A stretch of 33,161 nt of DNA from Candidatus Uhrbacteria bacterium RIFCSPHIGHO2_02_FULL_46_47 (GCA_001790815.1 MGDU01000005.1:1-33161); one strand, 5' to 3'; numbered from the stretch's first letter, positions 11,778 through 21,880 are shown. Notes: generated by a model from the sequence alone, not told the origin. Numbers and translations: made by a program.

Positions 11778-14700
11778 CTACGGAGCTATGACGATATTCC
11801 CTGCAAATGGAGTCCAGGGATTATCTCCTCCAATTACTGGATTCACTTCATCACATTCTACATCAATACAGTTGGCTGCATCGTTAGCTAATCCGACATC
11901 TCCAGGACAGGTTCCATTGCAAAATCCCCAATTATCTACGACCTGAATTTTTGGATTGAAAACGCAACACCCACCATAGAGCGATTTAAAATCAGTGCTC
12001 GGACACGCAACTCCTGTTTCCCAATTCGGATCATCAGTGCCGGCGCAGGAGTATAAATGCTCCACAGTGTATGGCTCGGTTTGACACGCTCTTGAGCTTG
12101 TACCAAGTCCGTGAGTTGTGTCTTCTCGTTTGCATTCTGTAGTACCAGGGGCGGCCGCTTTGGCATTTTTATACAATCCATCCGCGCTTCCGGTAATATA
12201 GCCGTCGTCCCAATCAATTCGCATCCGGCGAATAGGCAAATGCTGATCCGCGGCAAAGGCAAAATATCGCGCGGTGGCCACTAAGAAACCATTGACGCCA
12301 ATGACTTGTGATCCCACAGCATACTCACCATTGATGGCCAGCGGTTCAGTCGCACTGCCCTGCGTTAAGGACGGCGCTGTGCCTATCGCGGCCCGAATCT
12401 GAGGCGCTCTTGCGCTACTACCAGAACCTGCTATTAGTCCGGTAGTATTAATTCCCATGCGGTTGTCCCATGTATTTCCTGCAAGAAAATACCATTTATT
12501 TGTCGTACTCCAGCCAAAGAGACCCCCCAAACCCGACGATTTGGCAAAAAGTTTTTCAAAACGTGCTATTCCACGAGTTACGGTTCCAACAGTTAAGGTT
12601 TCTTCGTCGCTTACCGGCAAAGGTGGGGTTTGTGGAGTAATTTCACCAGTTAAGTCTGAACCTGATGGTGCAAGATATTGCACTGCGCAGTCTTCTATAC
12701 CACCTTCACCCTCGGCATCCTCTATATCGGCGCAAGCCCAGGGCCAGCCGGCAAACGGCACTACATTTCCTGCCACATCAAGGGCAAACGAATCAAGCCG
12801 ATTATGATTCAAAAACCAGGGATTAGAATTTAAAGCAGTAGGCGGATCATTTTGTCCCAATGAGCTTGCAAAAGGCGTTGGCTGTTTATTTGAGAGATAA
12901 ATACTAGCGACACCATCTAGCAAACATCTCTCAATTCCGTTACCGCCTCCGCTTCCACTGGATCCGGCATCACCTGAACCGCACTGTGACCAAAGTTTTT
13001 CCGTATCCGGCGCGCTGGCGCGAGCTCCAAGGGCCTCATCAATTTTTGCAATATAGTCGCAGTGAGGATGATAATGAAAATTTACATCAAACTCAACAGG
13101 ATAGGAACCACCCCCCGTATTGCAAAGTGCTAGACGCAACCAAAGAAGTTTTTGAGTTTCATTATCAAAATTTAGGAGAACAAAAGCACCCTCGTATTGT
13201 TCAACACCCACATCATCCCATGTTCCATCTGCTTCACAGCTCACTGCACTGTTGCCATTATTCATAAGAGGAAAGCTGCTTTCATTTTTAAGCAAAGGAA
13301 TAATTTTATTGGTCATGACATGTTCATTCGCTTCATTAGGTCCGCGATCATTTCCGCTCTCTCCATCAAAATTATTATCCGCACCCCAAGCCCACCAAGC
13401 TTCCTCCGGATTAAAGCGCATATCAAACATGTAGAAAGCTTCATCACTAATCTCTACATCTCCGTCGGTGTGTTGAGCAGGAAAGGTTGCATTGTACGAA
13501 CCCTTCAAAATTCTTCCTGTCCCGGGATTAATACTAAACTCCCCATCCCGCTCGCTTGTATTACTCCCATTTTTTCCATTTACCCTAATCACAACTCTTT
13601 GAATATCATACCGATAAATATTCTTACTGCGCATGTCATAGGTTAAAGCGCGCAATTCTCCATCGCTGGTGCTTAACGCCCGAAACTCAATATCCTCTTT
13701 GATTCTTTCGAAAGAACTCTCCCCTCCCAACAAACAATAATATCTCCCATACGGCCCTTCAGCCAAACTGTCAGGATTGCCAACAGTATAGCTGGCCTGA
13801 ACCGCGCGGGCGTAAATATCCTGCTCAGAGGGCAATTGGTCAACCGGAAGCCATGTAAGACAAGGATAGGTCGTTTGATCGCCATTTAAGACAGAACGAT
13901 TTTGCGCCATATCATCCTCAAGACAATATCCGGCCAAGCCAATAACCGTGCGCGCGGCTCCTTTTGTTTGCCAGGTTCCTCCGGCGGTTTCGCACGCCAG
14001 TTTAGTGCTATTAAATGCCGGAAATCCAACACAGAGATTGTCCGGAATTTCAACTGAGCTTCCCGCGGTTCCGGCCAAAAGCGGGAAATAACGCGTCTCC
14101 CCGCCGTATTCAACTTTTTGATACTTGCATTCGCAGTTTGAAGAATCTGACAGTTCGCGCGCGTGTTCAGGTTCCACTTCGTTTTCACACAGCTTTATAT
14201 TTTCATAGCTTAGATTATTTTTTGTATTTTCCGTTTTTGGAAATGGGGAGGCGCGCTCCGGATAGGCACGGCAGAATTTTTCTTCCGAGTGCGTTGTATT
14301 GAAACTCACTCCATCAGGAGAAATCACGCATCGGCCATCCGCGGTACAATCCTGTGAACCCAGACATCCTCCTGCACCGCTCCCCGGCGTGCAAGGAGTG
14401 CTAAGTACATGAGCAAGCACGTATTTTGGAGCTTCTCGCGTACCAACATTTACTTCCTGAAGCTGATCAATCCGGTAAAGGTTGGCAATTGAGTAACCAG
14501 TATAGTCTTGTCCTGAAAAAGTACGGTCGCGCAAGCGATACATAGTTTCCTTAAGAATGCCTAACTCACAGCGGGAAGGCGAACCGCCAGAGGCGGGGTG
14601 CCAAATGCCGCCTAACTCTCCGCATTTTGCCGAATCGTTAATTGTACATCTCTGCGCCAGGCCATCCCAATCAAATCCGGCATTGGCGCATGAGGCGGGA

Positions 14701-17700
14701 TCAACTTGCGGCCGAAGATTTAAAAGCGGGCGCGGAACCCAAGAACCGCAGGTATTAATGGAAACGCTTCCTTCCTCCGGAGTTGCGGCCGAAGCATTAC
14801 AGCGGCCCAAAATATCGCATACCGTCTTAAACCGTCCAAGCTGATCATCATAGGTAAATCGCGCGGAGGCGCATTGGAACCACTCCGCGCAAACCCGATC
14901 ACGCTGAACTTTGAGCACCGTATTGGTGTTATTGGCCGCCCCTGCTCGGCATATTCCGCCGCCGCCTGTACATGCTGAGGAAAGAACTTGCCCAACTCCT
15001 GCTCCGCTTGCGACACAAACTTTTCCATGCTGGGTTCCTCCTACACAAATAGTTTCCTGAGAAGAAACGGTATTGACCAGCGCGCCTCTTTGCGCGTCGC
15101 TTAAGAAATAGGTTTGCTCCGCGCTCCAAAGTTTTGACGGATTTTCTTTGTTGTCAAATAAAACACATCCTTGCGCGCGCGAAACTTGTCCTTTGCAGGC
15201 CGAGCGCGCATCAATGAGCCGCGTGTTGTCTTTAAGGTAATAGGTTTTGCCAACTCCATTTACATCAACATCCGTAGGATCAGTAAGCGCGGTACAGGTT
15301 GCCTGCGGAGCCGGACAGGCCCCGGCTTTGCCGCCATAGCTTGGATCGGCGTTTTGCCAAAGTCCAAAGGTCGTGCCGCCAATTAAGTAGGTGTTTATCA
15401 CATCAACTTTAACGCGCGGCCGCACATCTCCGCCCGGAGCACCTTCAAGATCTTCAACCGTAACCGCGCCATAGCAGGGCGTTTCAGCTTCGCACTGTCC
15501 AGTTGTGGGAGTAAGTTGTTTCCATTTTCCGCCCGCGCCTTTGGTGCAGGTTTCCACATTGCAATCAACCCCGCCGCATTCTCCGGGATCAAGTGTATTT
15601 CCACCCGGATCAACGCAGGTGCCGGTTACAAAATTCCACGCGCCAAATCCTTGACACTCTTCTTTGGTATTAAAATATATTACGGCAAGAGTTGCGGGAT
15701 CAGTATCAGTGGCTCCATCTACCACGGGCTGTTTTTGCGCTCTAAACCACCCCAGATAAGTGCCGGCGCCAATTGCCACATTTGTTTTCCACTCGCATCC
15801 GGAAGCGCCGGGATTTTTAAAGTAGGCCGGACTGTTGTCTGAGCGCGTCCAGGCCTCGCACCCTCCGGCTTCAAACGTACAAAGCGTTTCATTGTACTTG
15901 TTTGGATTATTGATGCGGCGCAGAGTGATATCCGGCGCAGACTCTGCGGCAAACGCAGTACATCCTTTTTGTTTTTCATTGCAAGCTTTGGCAGAGGCCT
16001 TGTCAATGACCACAAAGCGATGAAGGTCATTTGGAACTGTCCAATCATCAACTGTTAAATTAAGATTATATGAGCAATAAGTCTCATCTGTTCCAATGTC
16101 ACAAACATTTATACTATTAACAAAACAGTCACCCGGCGCGCCGCGACAGATGCCGGAATTGGTGGTATTGAATTGTTGACTATACTGAGAATCCAAACCG
16201 CGCGTGTCAATCAAATCCGTACAGCCCACAGCTTCCTTGCGGCAAAGCGAAGAGAAGGATTTTAGATATTGCGGCGGCGTACCGGCACGATCTTTGTACT
16301 CGCGACAACCCAGCATTGCTCCGCGCAAATATCCTCCGCCGGCTTCAGAGGAAAGCGTATCGCAAGAAGCCGGAATTCTTGATGAGTTTTTCACCAGATA
16401 AACCGTGTCGCGGACTTCGCGTAAAATCACATCATCAAGATAAAAAGTCGCGGTTGATCCGCTCACATTGCGGAAAAGAAGTTTTGGATCATTTAGATAA
16501 TTGCAAGTTGAGGTGCCTTGAGGAATTGTACAGCGCACCTCGCCTCCAATTGAACAGGGAGTAGAGGCAGTAACAGTAACTGCGCCGGTAGAAGGACAGG
16601 GCAAAATATCAGCTTGAGCAACAGTTGAGAGTGCTAATGGTCCTAATTCAAATCTTTGCCAATCCGGAGTAAGCGCTACTGCGCCGAGAGCTCCGCCGAA
16701 AATATCTTCCGGTGCGCCAGTTCCGCCATGGTTTTTTAGGAGCGCGCGCAGTTTGCTTCCCGCAGTGCCTTTGGCATTGAAGGAAACAAAGTAATTGCCT
16801 CCGGGAGTAAGGAGCGGGGAAGCCCCAGTCGGATTATTCAATCTCCTATCCGTGCCGCCATCATTTGGCACACTGCCGTTTTTGAGCGAATGCCCTTGCA
16901 CTGTAAGCGCCTCACTGGAATATTCACCGTAAAGGGAAGGCCAGCCAATTGTGCTAAGCGGAGTGGTAATAGATTCAAAATCTTCGCTAAATACTTGCGC
17001 GATATTTGATCCTGTATTTCCCTTAAATCCGCGACAACCGTTAAGAGCCGCAGAGCATCCTTTGGAAAGTGACGGCGCGCCAAGATAAAGACATTGCTTA
17101 AGTATTCCATCCCATGAACCATGCGAAGCCAAGCAAGCTGTTTCTTCCAATCGCAAACGCAAAGCATCAGGTGTTTCTCCAGTTTTTGGCGCAATTTCCG
17201 GCAGGCGCGGCAGTCCAGTCCAGCGGAAGCTTTGACACTCATCAGTGGAGATAATCGTGCGGCTTAAGAAACGATTAAAGATATTGCCATTTGCGTCATA
17301 AAATGCGCGGCAATCAGTGCGCTCCTCAGGAGTCAGATCTGAATCCGGGGCAGGATCGCAAATAGCTTGATTAGTTCCTGCGTCTGTTGCAGTATTGTCT
17401 TCACAATTAACAGTAACAATGCCGCCGGTCGTAGTGGGAGGAGTTACTGAATAATTCGTACAAGGCGGTATTGCAGGGCCAGCAGTAAAGGTTTTAATCA
17501 AGTCGTTACCGGCGCTATACGAACGGTTAGATCGCTTAAAGCTCCAGGTTTTAAGTTGATACCCGGTTGTATCTGATCCTTCCCAAGTAAAGTAGGTTTG
17601 AGAATCAGGCGCGGGAACTTGACAAGCGCGCAAATCTGAATAGTATTGTCTTTGCTCGGTGCGCAAATTGGTAAATTCTTCACAGCCGTCATTTTCCGCG

Positions 17701-20639
17701 TTGCAGACAGTAGATTTTTGTGGAATAATCGGATACAAATCCTCTTGCGGAGTTGGCGGAGTTGTAGGCCAAAGACGATCAAGATCAGCAGTGGAAAGTT
17801 TTGTCTGCAAAGCCACGCGCGTAAAGGCCGGTTCAAACTTGGAAGGCAGTTTCAAATATGTATCATAACCAACGCATTCGCCCGGACATTTGTCCAGGGC
17901 AGTGGCAATGGCGGAAATAGGGCTTAGCCCTGCGGCAGGGCTAAGCCCTGAAGGCGTGTATAATTCGCACCCAACTTCTTCGCCTCGGCAGTAGCGCGTA
18001 TAACCTTCACAAAGAGAATTTTGATTGGCTTCACCAGTACAGCCAAGGTAATCCGGCGGAATGCGGTAATATGATTTTTTAATCTCAGTTGTAGTACCAT
18101 AACCTTCACGATAATTTGTGGCCTGCGCACCTGCTTCAAGTTGGACTGCGTCAGCATAAATATCAATAAGGATAGTTGAACTGCCACTTCGTAAAAGAAA
18201 AACTTGCGCTTTTACTGCATTTTGTGGCGCAGTAAATCGGCAAGAGCGACGAACATAACTTGTTGTATTTCCTGCCTCAGTTGAAGGTGCAAATTCAAGT
18301 AGGGCGTCATTACCTGGTGTTGTTAAAGTACAAGTAGTATCTGCGCTACTCAAGTCAATCAAACTACTACTCTCGGTTGAGAGCCTAACAAGTGCATGTG
18401 CACGTTCAGTAATATCACTCCCTCCTTTGGCTGACAAAGAAATTGCATAGGTTAAACCGCCTTGAATAGGAATATTAGCTTGATGAACTGCACCTGAAGA
18501 AAGTTTTATTGCGCCTCTGCCTTCAAATGATTGCGCTCCATCTGAAGACCATTGCCCAGCAGCTACTACATCTAGCCAATCATCCGGCGCGCCTGTTGGA
18601 GCAACATCATCCTTTTCAAACCCGGGATTTTTAATAAGATTTGGCGCCGGAGACGAGATAAATTCCGTACAGCCCTCATTTGTTGCGTCGCATTTTGGAG
18701 CATCGCGATCAAGATAAAGCCGCGAAGAGTTTGGATCCCACGTGCCGGCAGGAGTTTGCGCGGTAAGTAGCGCTGTGCATCCGGCGTTTTCCGCATTGCA
18801 TGAACCAAAGTCCACGGTATTTTCCAAAATTGAAACCACACTTCCTTCTTTTGGCGTAAACGTATCGCAACTCGCGTATTGCTTATCGCAAGTATCCGCG
18901 TCAAACCGCCAAGTATTTCTCTCGCGCGTGCAATATCCCCAAGCTTGGCATCCTCCCTGATTATCCTCGGCCACGCAGTGTTTCAAATCCGCGCAGGTAT
19001 CTTGCCGACCGCTTTGCAATCCGTCCAGGCTGGCGCCGGAGACAATCGCGCCGCAGGTTGCTGGAGGCGCGTCAAGAACCCAATTTGGATCAACCAGTCC
19101 GCAAAAACGATCTTCCGCAGGATCAGCGGTTTTTCCTTGGCATCCGGGACTGTCTCCTTCTTTGGTATAGCCGTCAAGCACGTCGCCAAACGTTGCAGTG
19201 GATACAGTGGATGCAGTGGATGCGTCCTGTAAAATCCTTTGCGCGGCAAATTCCCAACCCAGCGGAATGATACGCAATAATCGAAGTTTCTTAAGTGATG
19301 AATTAGGATAGGCAGTTAAATAGTCTCCTTCATTTGGTGTTCCTTCATTAGCAGGACTGATATATCCAAACGGCCGGTTGCGTTCAAGATACCCTTTTTG
19401 CACTGCCTCAGAAACTGTAAGCGGCGTCCCGGCAAGCGCTTGTTGAATCGCGGCCATAAACTTAGTGTCAATGGTGCATTGAAACTGCGTGGCAAATTTT
19501 TGTTCATTAATACCTGTAGGACAAGAGCCAAGTTCAGTTACATAATCAAAACCGCCATTGCTTACCCGAATTTGGGGGGTAAGGAGCGAAGCAACAACTG
19601 GCGAAAGTCCGGGCGCAACCGCGACTCCAGCCGATGGCGACGGCCCGCCTACTTCACTGGCTAGATTGGGAAAAGTAGTTGGCTCGTCAGAAACCAGTCC
19701 GGCCATAATAGACTTAAGCACGCGGGAAATCAGGGTGTTGGTAAAGGTTGACAAAATTGTCGTGCCAACCGCAGACCAAACCGCGCCTGAACGCGAACCA
19801 ATAAGACCGCTTGTAATATCGCCTGTTGTAATATTATTGCCACCTTTTTCTTTGGCAAGTTCGTCAAATTTTGATTTTATCGCCGTAGATGGCGTGGTAA
19901 TATTGCCTGAAATAATCCCGCTTTGCGGCAAAATCCCTTCGCTTTCCTTGCGTTTATTCGCCGCTTCTTCTTTTTTGCGCTTAATGACAATGCGAAATTC
20001 TTCATTCGCTTTAAAGGCCTGGCCAAGATCAGTATTATCCGAATCAAATGAGAGCGAAGCGTGCTTGAGCAGTTCTTCTGAACTGGTCAATTGCCGCGAA
20101 AAATTTTGCCAATTGCCAAGGGTTTGGACAAAATCGCATTTTGGCTTTGGCCTTTGAAACCGCTCAGCAAGACCAAGCGCGATAGAAAGGGCAATATTGG
20201 GAAGCGCTGGACCACACAGACTAAATCCAAGATCGCCCCAAATCGGATTTTCTGCAAGCGTGCCAATAAATTCTCCAGCGCCATCATAAGCCACAGAGGT
20301 AAGATAAGTTCCCCAATCTTCCCTTTCAAAACAGGCATTTTCGCCTTTGCAACCCGAAGCTAGTCCAACAGCCAAATCATAGGCAAGCTGTTGACCCATT
20401 AATGTTACTGTATTAACCAGCCCCATTAGAGCTGAAGCCCAAAGTGCGTCCCATACACCAAATTCAATGTTTTCTTTAATTTCTTGCGTAGCATATATAG
20501 CAACTGGCGAAACAGGCGCTTCTTCTGTCGGAATAGCAAAAACTGGCCGCGGCGCAAATACCGTTGCGACAACAAAAACAAAAGAAAAACAGACGAGCAG
20601 GGCTGAAATAGTAATGCGACGAGCAAAACGACTAAGCAT
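11778..20639 (-). CDS. Giant secreted cysteine-rich surface protein, 2953 aa
   Basis: An N-terminal signal peptide (basic MLSRFARR, hydrophobic core, cleavage near PVFA) leads into a 300-residue non-repetitive region. Most of the rest consists of Cys-rich units around a C-x6-GC core, for example CDATNEGCTEF, CNAENDGCEEF, CNEKQKGCTAF and CRGEEVGCELY. At least two beta-sandwich, carbohydrate-binding-like modules are embedded: one around residues 665-845 (NLIKNPGFE through QLEAGAQATNY) and one around 1215-1405 (FSEDFE through YLDDVILRE). Near the C-terminus an IDWDDG...EHLYSC segment resembles a PKD domain, and a final Cys-rich cassette ends FAGNIVIAP. That cassette recurs as an orphan at 10200-10619. 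The abundant Cys implies disulfide cross-linking outside the cell. There is no Shine-Dalgarno and no anchor at the C-terminus. A host-contact or sheath role beside the VirB6-like gene is inference. Confidence 0.85.
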   Translation of the reverse strand: MLSRFARRITISALLVCFSFVFVVATVFAPRPVFAIPTEEAPVSPVAIYATQEIKENIEFGVWDALWASALMGLVNTVTLMGQQLAYDLAVGLASGCKGENACFEREDWGTYLTSVAYDGAGEFIGTLAENPIWGDLGFSLCGPALPNIALSIALGLAERFQRPKPKCDFVQTLGNWQNFSRQLTSSEELLKHASLSFDSDNTDLGQAFKANEEFRIVIKRKKEEAANKRKESEGILPQSGIISGNITTPSTAIKSKFDELAKEKGGNNITTGDITSGLIGSRSGAVWSAVGTTILSTFTNTLISRVLKSIMAGLVSDEPTTFPNLASEVGGPSPSAGVAVAPGLSPVVASLLTPQIRVSNGGFDYVTELGSCPTGINEQKFATQFQCTIDTKFMAAIQQALAGTPLTVSEAVQKGYLERNRPFGYISPANEGTPNEGDYLTAYPNSSLKKLRLLRIIPLGWEFAAQRILQDASTASTVSTATFGDVLDGYTKEGDSPGCQGKTADPAEDRFCGLVDPNWVLDAPPATCGAIVSGASLDGLQSGRQDTCADLKHCVAEDNQGGCQAWGYCTRERNTWRFDADTCDKQYASCDTFTPKEGSVVSILENTVDFGSCNAENAGCTALLTAQTPAGTWDPNSSRLYLDRDAPKCDATNEGCTEFISSPAPNLIKNPGFEKDDVAPTGAPDDWLDVVAAGQWSSDGAQSFEGRGAIKLSSGAVHQANIPIQGGLTYAISLSAKGGSDITERAHALVRLSTESSSLIDLSSADTTCTLTTPGNDALLEFAPSTEAGNTTSYVRRSCRFTAPQNAVKAQVFLLRSGSSTILIDIYADAVQLEAGAQATNYREGYGTTTEIKKSYYRIPPDYLGCTGEANQNSLCEGYTRYCRGEEVGCELYTPSGLSPAAGLSPISAIATALDKCPGECVGYDTYLKLPSKFEPAFTRVALQTKLSTADLDRLWPTTPPTPQEDLYPIIPQKSTVCNAENDGCEEFTNLRTEQRQYYSDLRACQVPAPDSQTYFTWEGSDTTGYQLKTWSFKRSNRSYSAGNDLIKTFTAGPAIPPCTNYSVTPPTTTGGIVTVNCEDNTATDAGTNQAICDPAPDSDLTPEERTDCRAFYDANGNIFNRFLSRTIISTDECQSFRWTGLPRLPEIAPKTGETPDALRLRLEETACLASHGSWDGILKQCLYLGAPSLSKGCSAALNGCRGFKGNTGSNIAQVFSEDFESITTPLSTIGWPSLYGEYSSEALTVQGHSLKNGSVPNDGGTDRRLNNPTGASPLLTPGGNYFVSFNAKGTAGSKLRALLKNHGGTGAPEDIFGGALGAVALTPDWQRFELGPLALSTVAQADILPCPSTGAVTVTASTPCSIGGEVRCTIPQGTSTCNYLNDPKLLFRNVSGSTATFYLDDVILREVRDTVYLVKNSSRIPASCDTLSSEAGGGYLRGAMLGCREYKDRAGTPPQYLKSFSSLCRKEAVGCTDLIDTRGLDSQYSQQFNTTNSGICRGAPGDCFVNSINVCDIGTDETYCSYNLNLTVDDWTVPNDLHRFVVIDKASAKACNEKQKGCTAFAAESAPDITLRRINNPNKYNETLCTFEAGGCEAWTRSDNSPAYFKNPGASGCEWKTNVAIGAGTYLGWFRAQKQPVVDGATDTDPATLAVIYFNTKEECQGFGAWNFVTGTCVDPGGNTLDPGECGGVDCNVETCTKGAGGKWKQLTPTTGQCEAETPCYGAVTVEDLEGAPGGDVRPRVKVDVINTYLIGGTTFGLWQNADPSYGGKAGACPAPQATCTALTDPTDVDVNGVGKTYYLKDNTRLIDARSACKGQVSRAQGCVLFDNKENPSKLWSAEQTYFLSDAQRGALVNTVSSQETICVGGTQHGKVCVASGAGVGQVLSSACTGGGGICRAGAANNTNTVLKVQRDRVCAEWFQCASARFTYDDQLGRFKTVCDILGRCNASAATPEEGSVSINTCGSWVPRPLLNLRPQVDPASCANAGFDWDGLAQRCTINDSAKCGELGGIWHPASGGSPSRCELGILKETMYRLRDRTFSGQDYTGYSIANLYRIDQLQEVNVGTREAPKYVLAHVLSTPCTPGSGAGGCLGSQDCTADGRCVISPDGVSFNTTHSEEKFCRAYPERASPFPKTENTKNNLSYENIKLCENEVEPEHARELSDSSNCECKYQKVEYGGETRYFPLLAGTAGSSVEIPDNLCVGFPAFNSTKLACETAGGTWQTKGAARTVIGLAGYCLEDDMAQNRSVLNGDQTTYPCLTWLPVDQLPSEQDIYARAVQASYTVGNPDSLAEGPYGRYYCLLGGESSFERIKEDIEFRALSTSDGELRALTYDMRSKNIYRYDIQRVVIRVNGKNGSNTSERDGEFSINPGTGRILKGSYNATFPAQHTDGDVEISDEAFYMFDMRFNPEEAWWAWGADNNFDGESGNDRGPNEANEHVMTNKIIPLLKNESSFPLMNNGNSAVSCEADGTWDDVGVEQYEGAFVLLNFDNETQKLLWLRLALCNTGGGSYPVEFDVNFHYHPHCDYIAKIDEALGARASAPDTEKLWSQCGSGDAGSSGSGGGNGIERCLLDGVASIYLSNKQPTPFASSLGQNDPPTALNSNPWFLNHNRLDSFALDVAGNVVPFAGWPWACADIEDAEGEGGIEDCAVQYLAPSGSDLTGEITPQTPPLPVSDEETLTVGTVTRGIARFEKLFAKSSGLGGLFGWSTTNKWYFLAGNTWDNRMGINTTGLIAGSGSSARAPQIRAAIGTAPSLTQGSATEPLAINGEYAVGSQVIGVNGFLVATARYFAFAADQHLPIRRMRIDWDDGYITGSADGLYKNAKAAAPGTTECKREDTTHGLGTSSRACQTEPYTVEHLYSCAGTDDPNWETGVACPSTDFKSLYGGCCVFNPKIQVVDNWGFCNGTCPGDVGLANDAANCIDVECDEVNPVIGGDNPWTPFAGNIVIAP
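17919..17949. repeat. 15-bp perfect inverted repeat in frame in the giant gene
   Basis: AGGGCTTAGCCCTGC and its exact complement with a one-base centre. Translated as the internally repeated peptide SGLSPAAGLSP near residue 900. Confidence 0.85.
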
Positions 20640-20640
20640 A

Positions 20641-20695
20641 AATCCGAATGACGAATTTCGAATGACTAATCAATCTTTAATGATCTAATGATTTA
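20641..20695. repeat. AT-rich spacer repeat before the giant gene (ATGACGAAT words)
   Basis: Repeats of GAATGACGAAT and AATGACTAATCA words lie between the four-helix-bundle gene and the giant gene's start, and overlap the last codons of the former. The same words recur at 21052-21118. Confidence 0.6.
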
Positions 20696-21051
20696 ACTTT
20701 ATTTGCTCTACTAGTGCGTACAATACTGGCAAATATAAGATTGAGCTCATGCGCTTCTTTCCAAAGTCTACGCGCCTCTTCTTTACATTCTAAAACTGTA
20801 ATGGCTAGCATACGCAACCAATATTTTACTTCTCTAGACTCCTTTCGGCAAATGCCTATTTTATGGGTAAAATCATTCCGTGATTCTGCATCGTCAGCCT
20901 CGCAATAATTCGCACCTACGCTTGTCCCCGCTCGTATACCTTGACTTATAAGCGGCATAGTAATCGGATTCATTGGTACTTTTTTATAGAATTTGATAAT
21001 TTCCTCACCAAATCGGGCTGTTCTTTCCTCCAAATCAAATTTCTTTTCCAT
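20677..21051 (-). CDS. Four-helix-bundle (23S rRNA intervening-sequence type) protein, 124 aa
   Basis: Family features are clear: EERTARFGEEIIKFYKKVP, then SQGIRAGTSVGANYCEAD, then DFTHKIGICRKESREVKYWL and a closing LEEA-type helix. These proteins form pentameric four-helix bundles; the fold is shared with Avd of diversity-generating retroelements and with proteins encoded by 23S rRNA intervening sequences. Their cellular role is poorly defined and they probably bind nucleic acid. I prefer the ATG at 21051; an in-frame ATG at 21066 lies in a repeat. Length is normal for the family. No reverse transcriptase or variable-repeat pair is present, so this is not evidence for a retroelement. Confidence 0.85.
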   Translation of the reverse strand: MEKKFDLEERTARFGEEIIKFYKKVPMNPITMPLISQGIRAGTSVGANYCEADDAESRNDFTHKIGICRKESREVKYWLRMLAITVLECKEEARRLWKEAHELNLIFASIVRTSRANKVKSLDH

Positions 21052-21118
21052 ATTTTGGCTCGTCATTCGTCATTCGAATTTAGTCATTGATTAGTCATTC
21101 GTCATTCTGGTTTCGTCA
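21052..21118. repeat. Tandem GTCATTC-type spacer repeat
   Basis: TCGTCATTCGTCATTCGAAT words between the TSP3-like gene and the four-helix-bundle gene. Same family as 20641-20695. Confidence 0.65.
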
Positions 21119-21880
21119 TTTCTTATTCACATCTTTCAACGTCTCCTGATATAATTTCACAATCTGTTCGTCAGTAAATTTTGCCAGCAGATTTTTATCA
21201 ATCCCGCCTTGCAAAAGCAGATCGCGAATTGCTTGCGGTGAGGGATTTTTCGGAAGCTCCTCAATTTGCGGCTCTTGATTTTGAGGGCCGCTCACCGGGG
21301 CAATGCCGCTTTGAGCGGCCGCTTGTTCAAACATTTTTCTCAGTGCCGCATCATCAAACTGGCTTAAGACATCTTCAGATACTCCTGCTTGCCGCAAAAA
21401 ATTTCGTATTGAGGCAGGATCGCTAAATCCCGGTACCCCTATCTTTTCAAGCTTGGCCGTAATTGATGTCTGATAAAGACTTTTGGTAATTTCGTTTTGT
21501 TCAGTTTCGCGCGCGGACGGAAGCGCCAGCGCGCGGCAATCAGTACCTTTGGGACAATTAGGATCTGTCCCTGCTTCAATCTCTGCCTTATCAATTATAC
21601 CGTCAGAATCAGTGTCTTCCAAAAAAGGGCTGGTGCGATAAATTTGAAGCTCTTGCGCATCCGGAATTCCGTCGCGATCAGTATCTTTGGTGGAGGTAAA
21701 AAGTTCCTCCTCCGCAGTTCTGCTTTGCGAAAGCGATTTAAGCTCATCTGCGCTTAAAAGATGAAATGGCGCGCGCAAACGCTCCGGAAAAGTAGACATT
21801 GCCAGCGCAAATGTTCCCAGCCCCAATACAATAACCGCACCAAACCCGGCGGCTATTATCCATGGCTTTTGCTTCTTCAT
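21116..21880 (-). CDS. Membrane-anchored protein with thrombospondin type-3-like calcium motifs, 254 aa
   Basis: Start taken at the ATG at 21880 (MKKQKPW); the tracked upstream Met lies in a repeat. One N-terminal hydrophobic segment (IIAAGFGAVIVLGLGTFALA) would act as an uncleaved anchor or signal. Two DxDxDGxxD motifs follow at about residues 65-105 (DTDRDGIPDAQE and DTDSDGIIDKAE), the pattern of TSP3/Ca-binding repeats in surface proteins. The remainder has two similar helical segments (IRNFLRQAGVSEDVLSQFDD and IRDLLLQGGIDKNLLAKFTD), an internal duplication of about 30 residues separated by a Pro/Gln-rich linker. It probably sits on the outer face of the cytoplasmic membrane. It lies two genes upstream of the giant secreted protein and could belong to the same surface assembly. 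Confidence 0.75.
   Translation of the reverse strand: MKKQKPWIIAAGFGAVIVLGLGTFALAMSTFPERLRAPFHLLSADELKSLSQSRTAEEELFTSTKDTDRDGIPDAQELQIYRTSPFLEDTDSDGIIDKAEIEAGTDPNCPKGTDCRALALPSARETEQNEITKSLYQTSITAKLEKIGVPGFSDPASIRNFLRQAGVSEDVLSQFDDAALRKMFEQAAAQSGIAPVSGPQNQEPQIEELPKNPSPQAIRDLLLQGGIDKNLLAKFTDEQIVKLYQETLKDVNKK

Noticed and set aside
20677-21051. Diversity-generating retroelement (Avd-like four-helix bundle)
   Set aside because: No reverse transcriptase and no template/variable repeat pair was found; many free-standing proteins share this fold.
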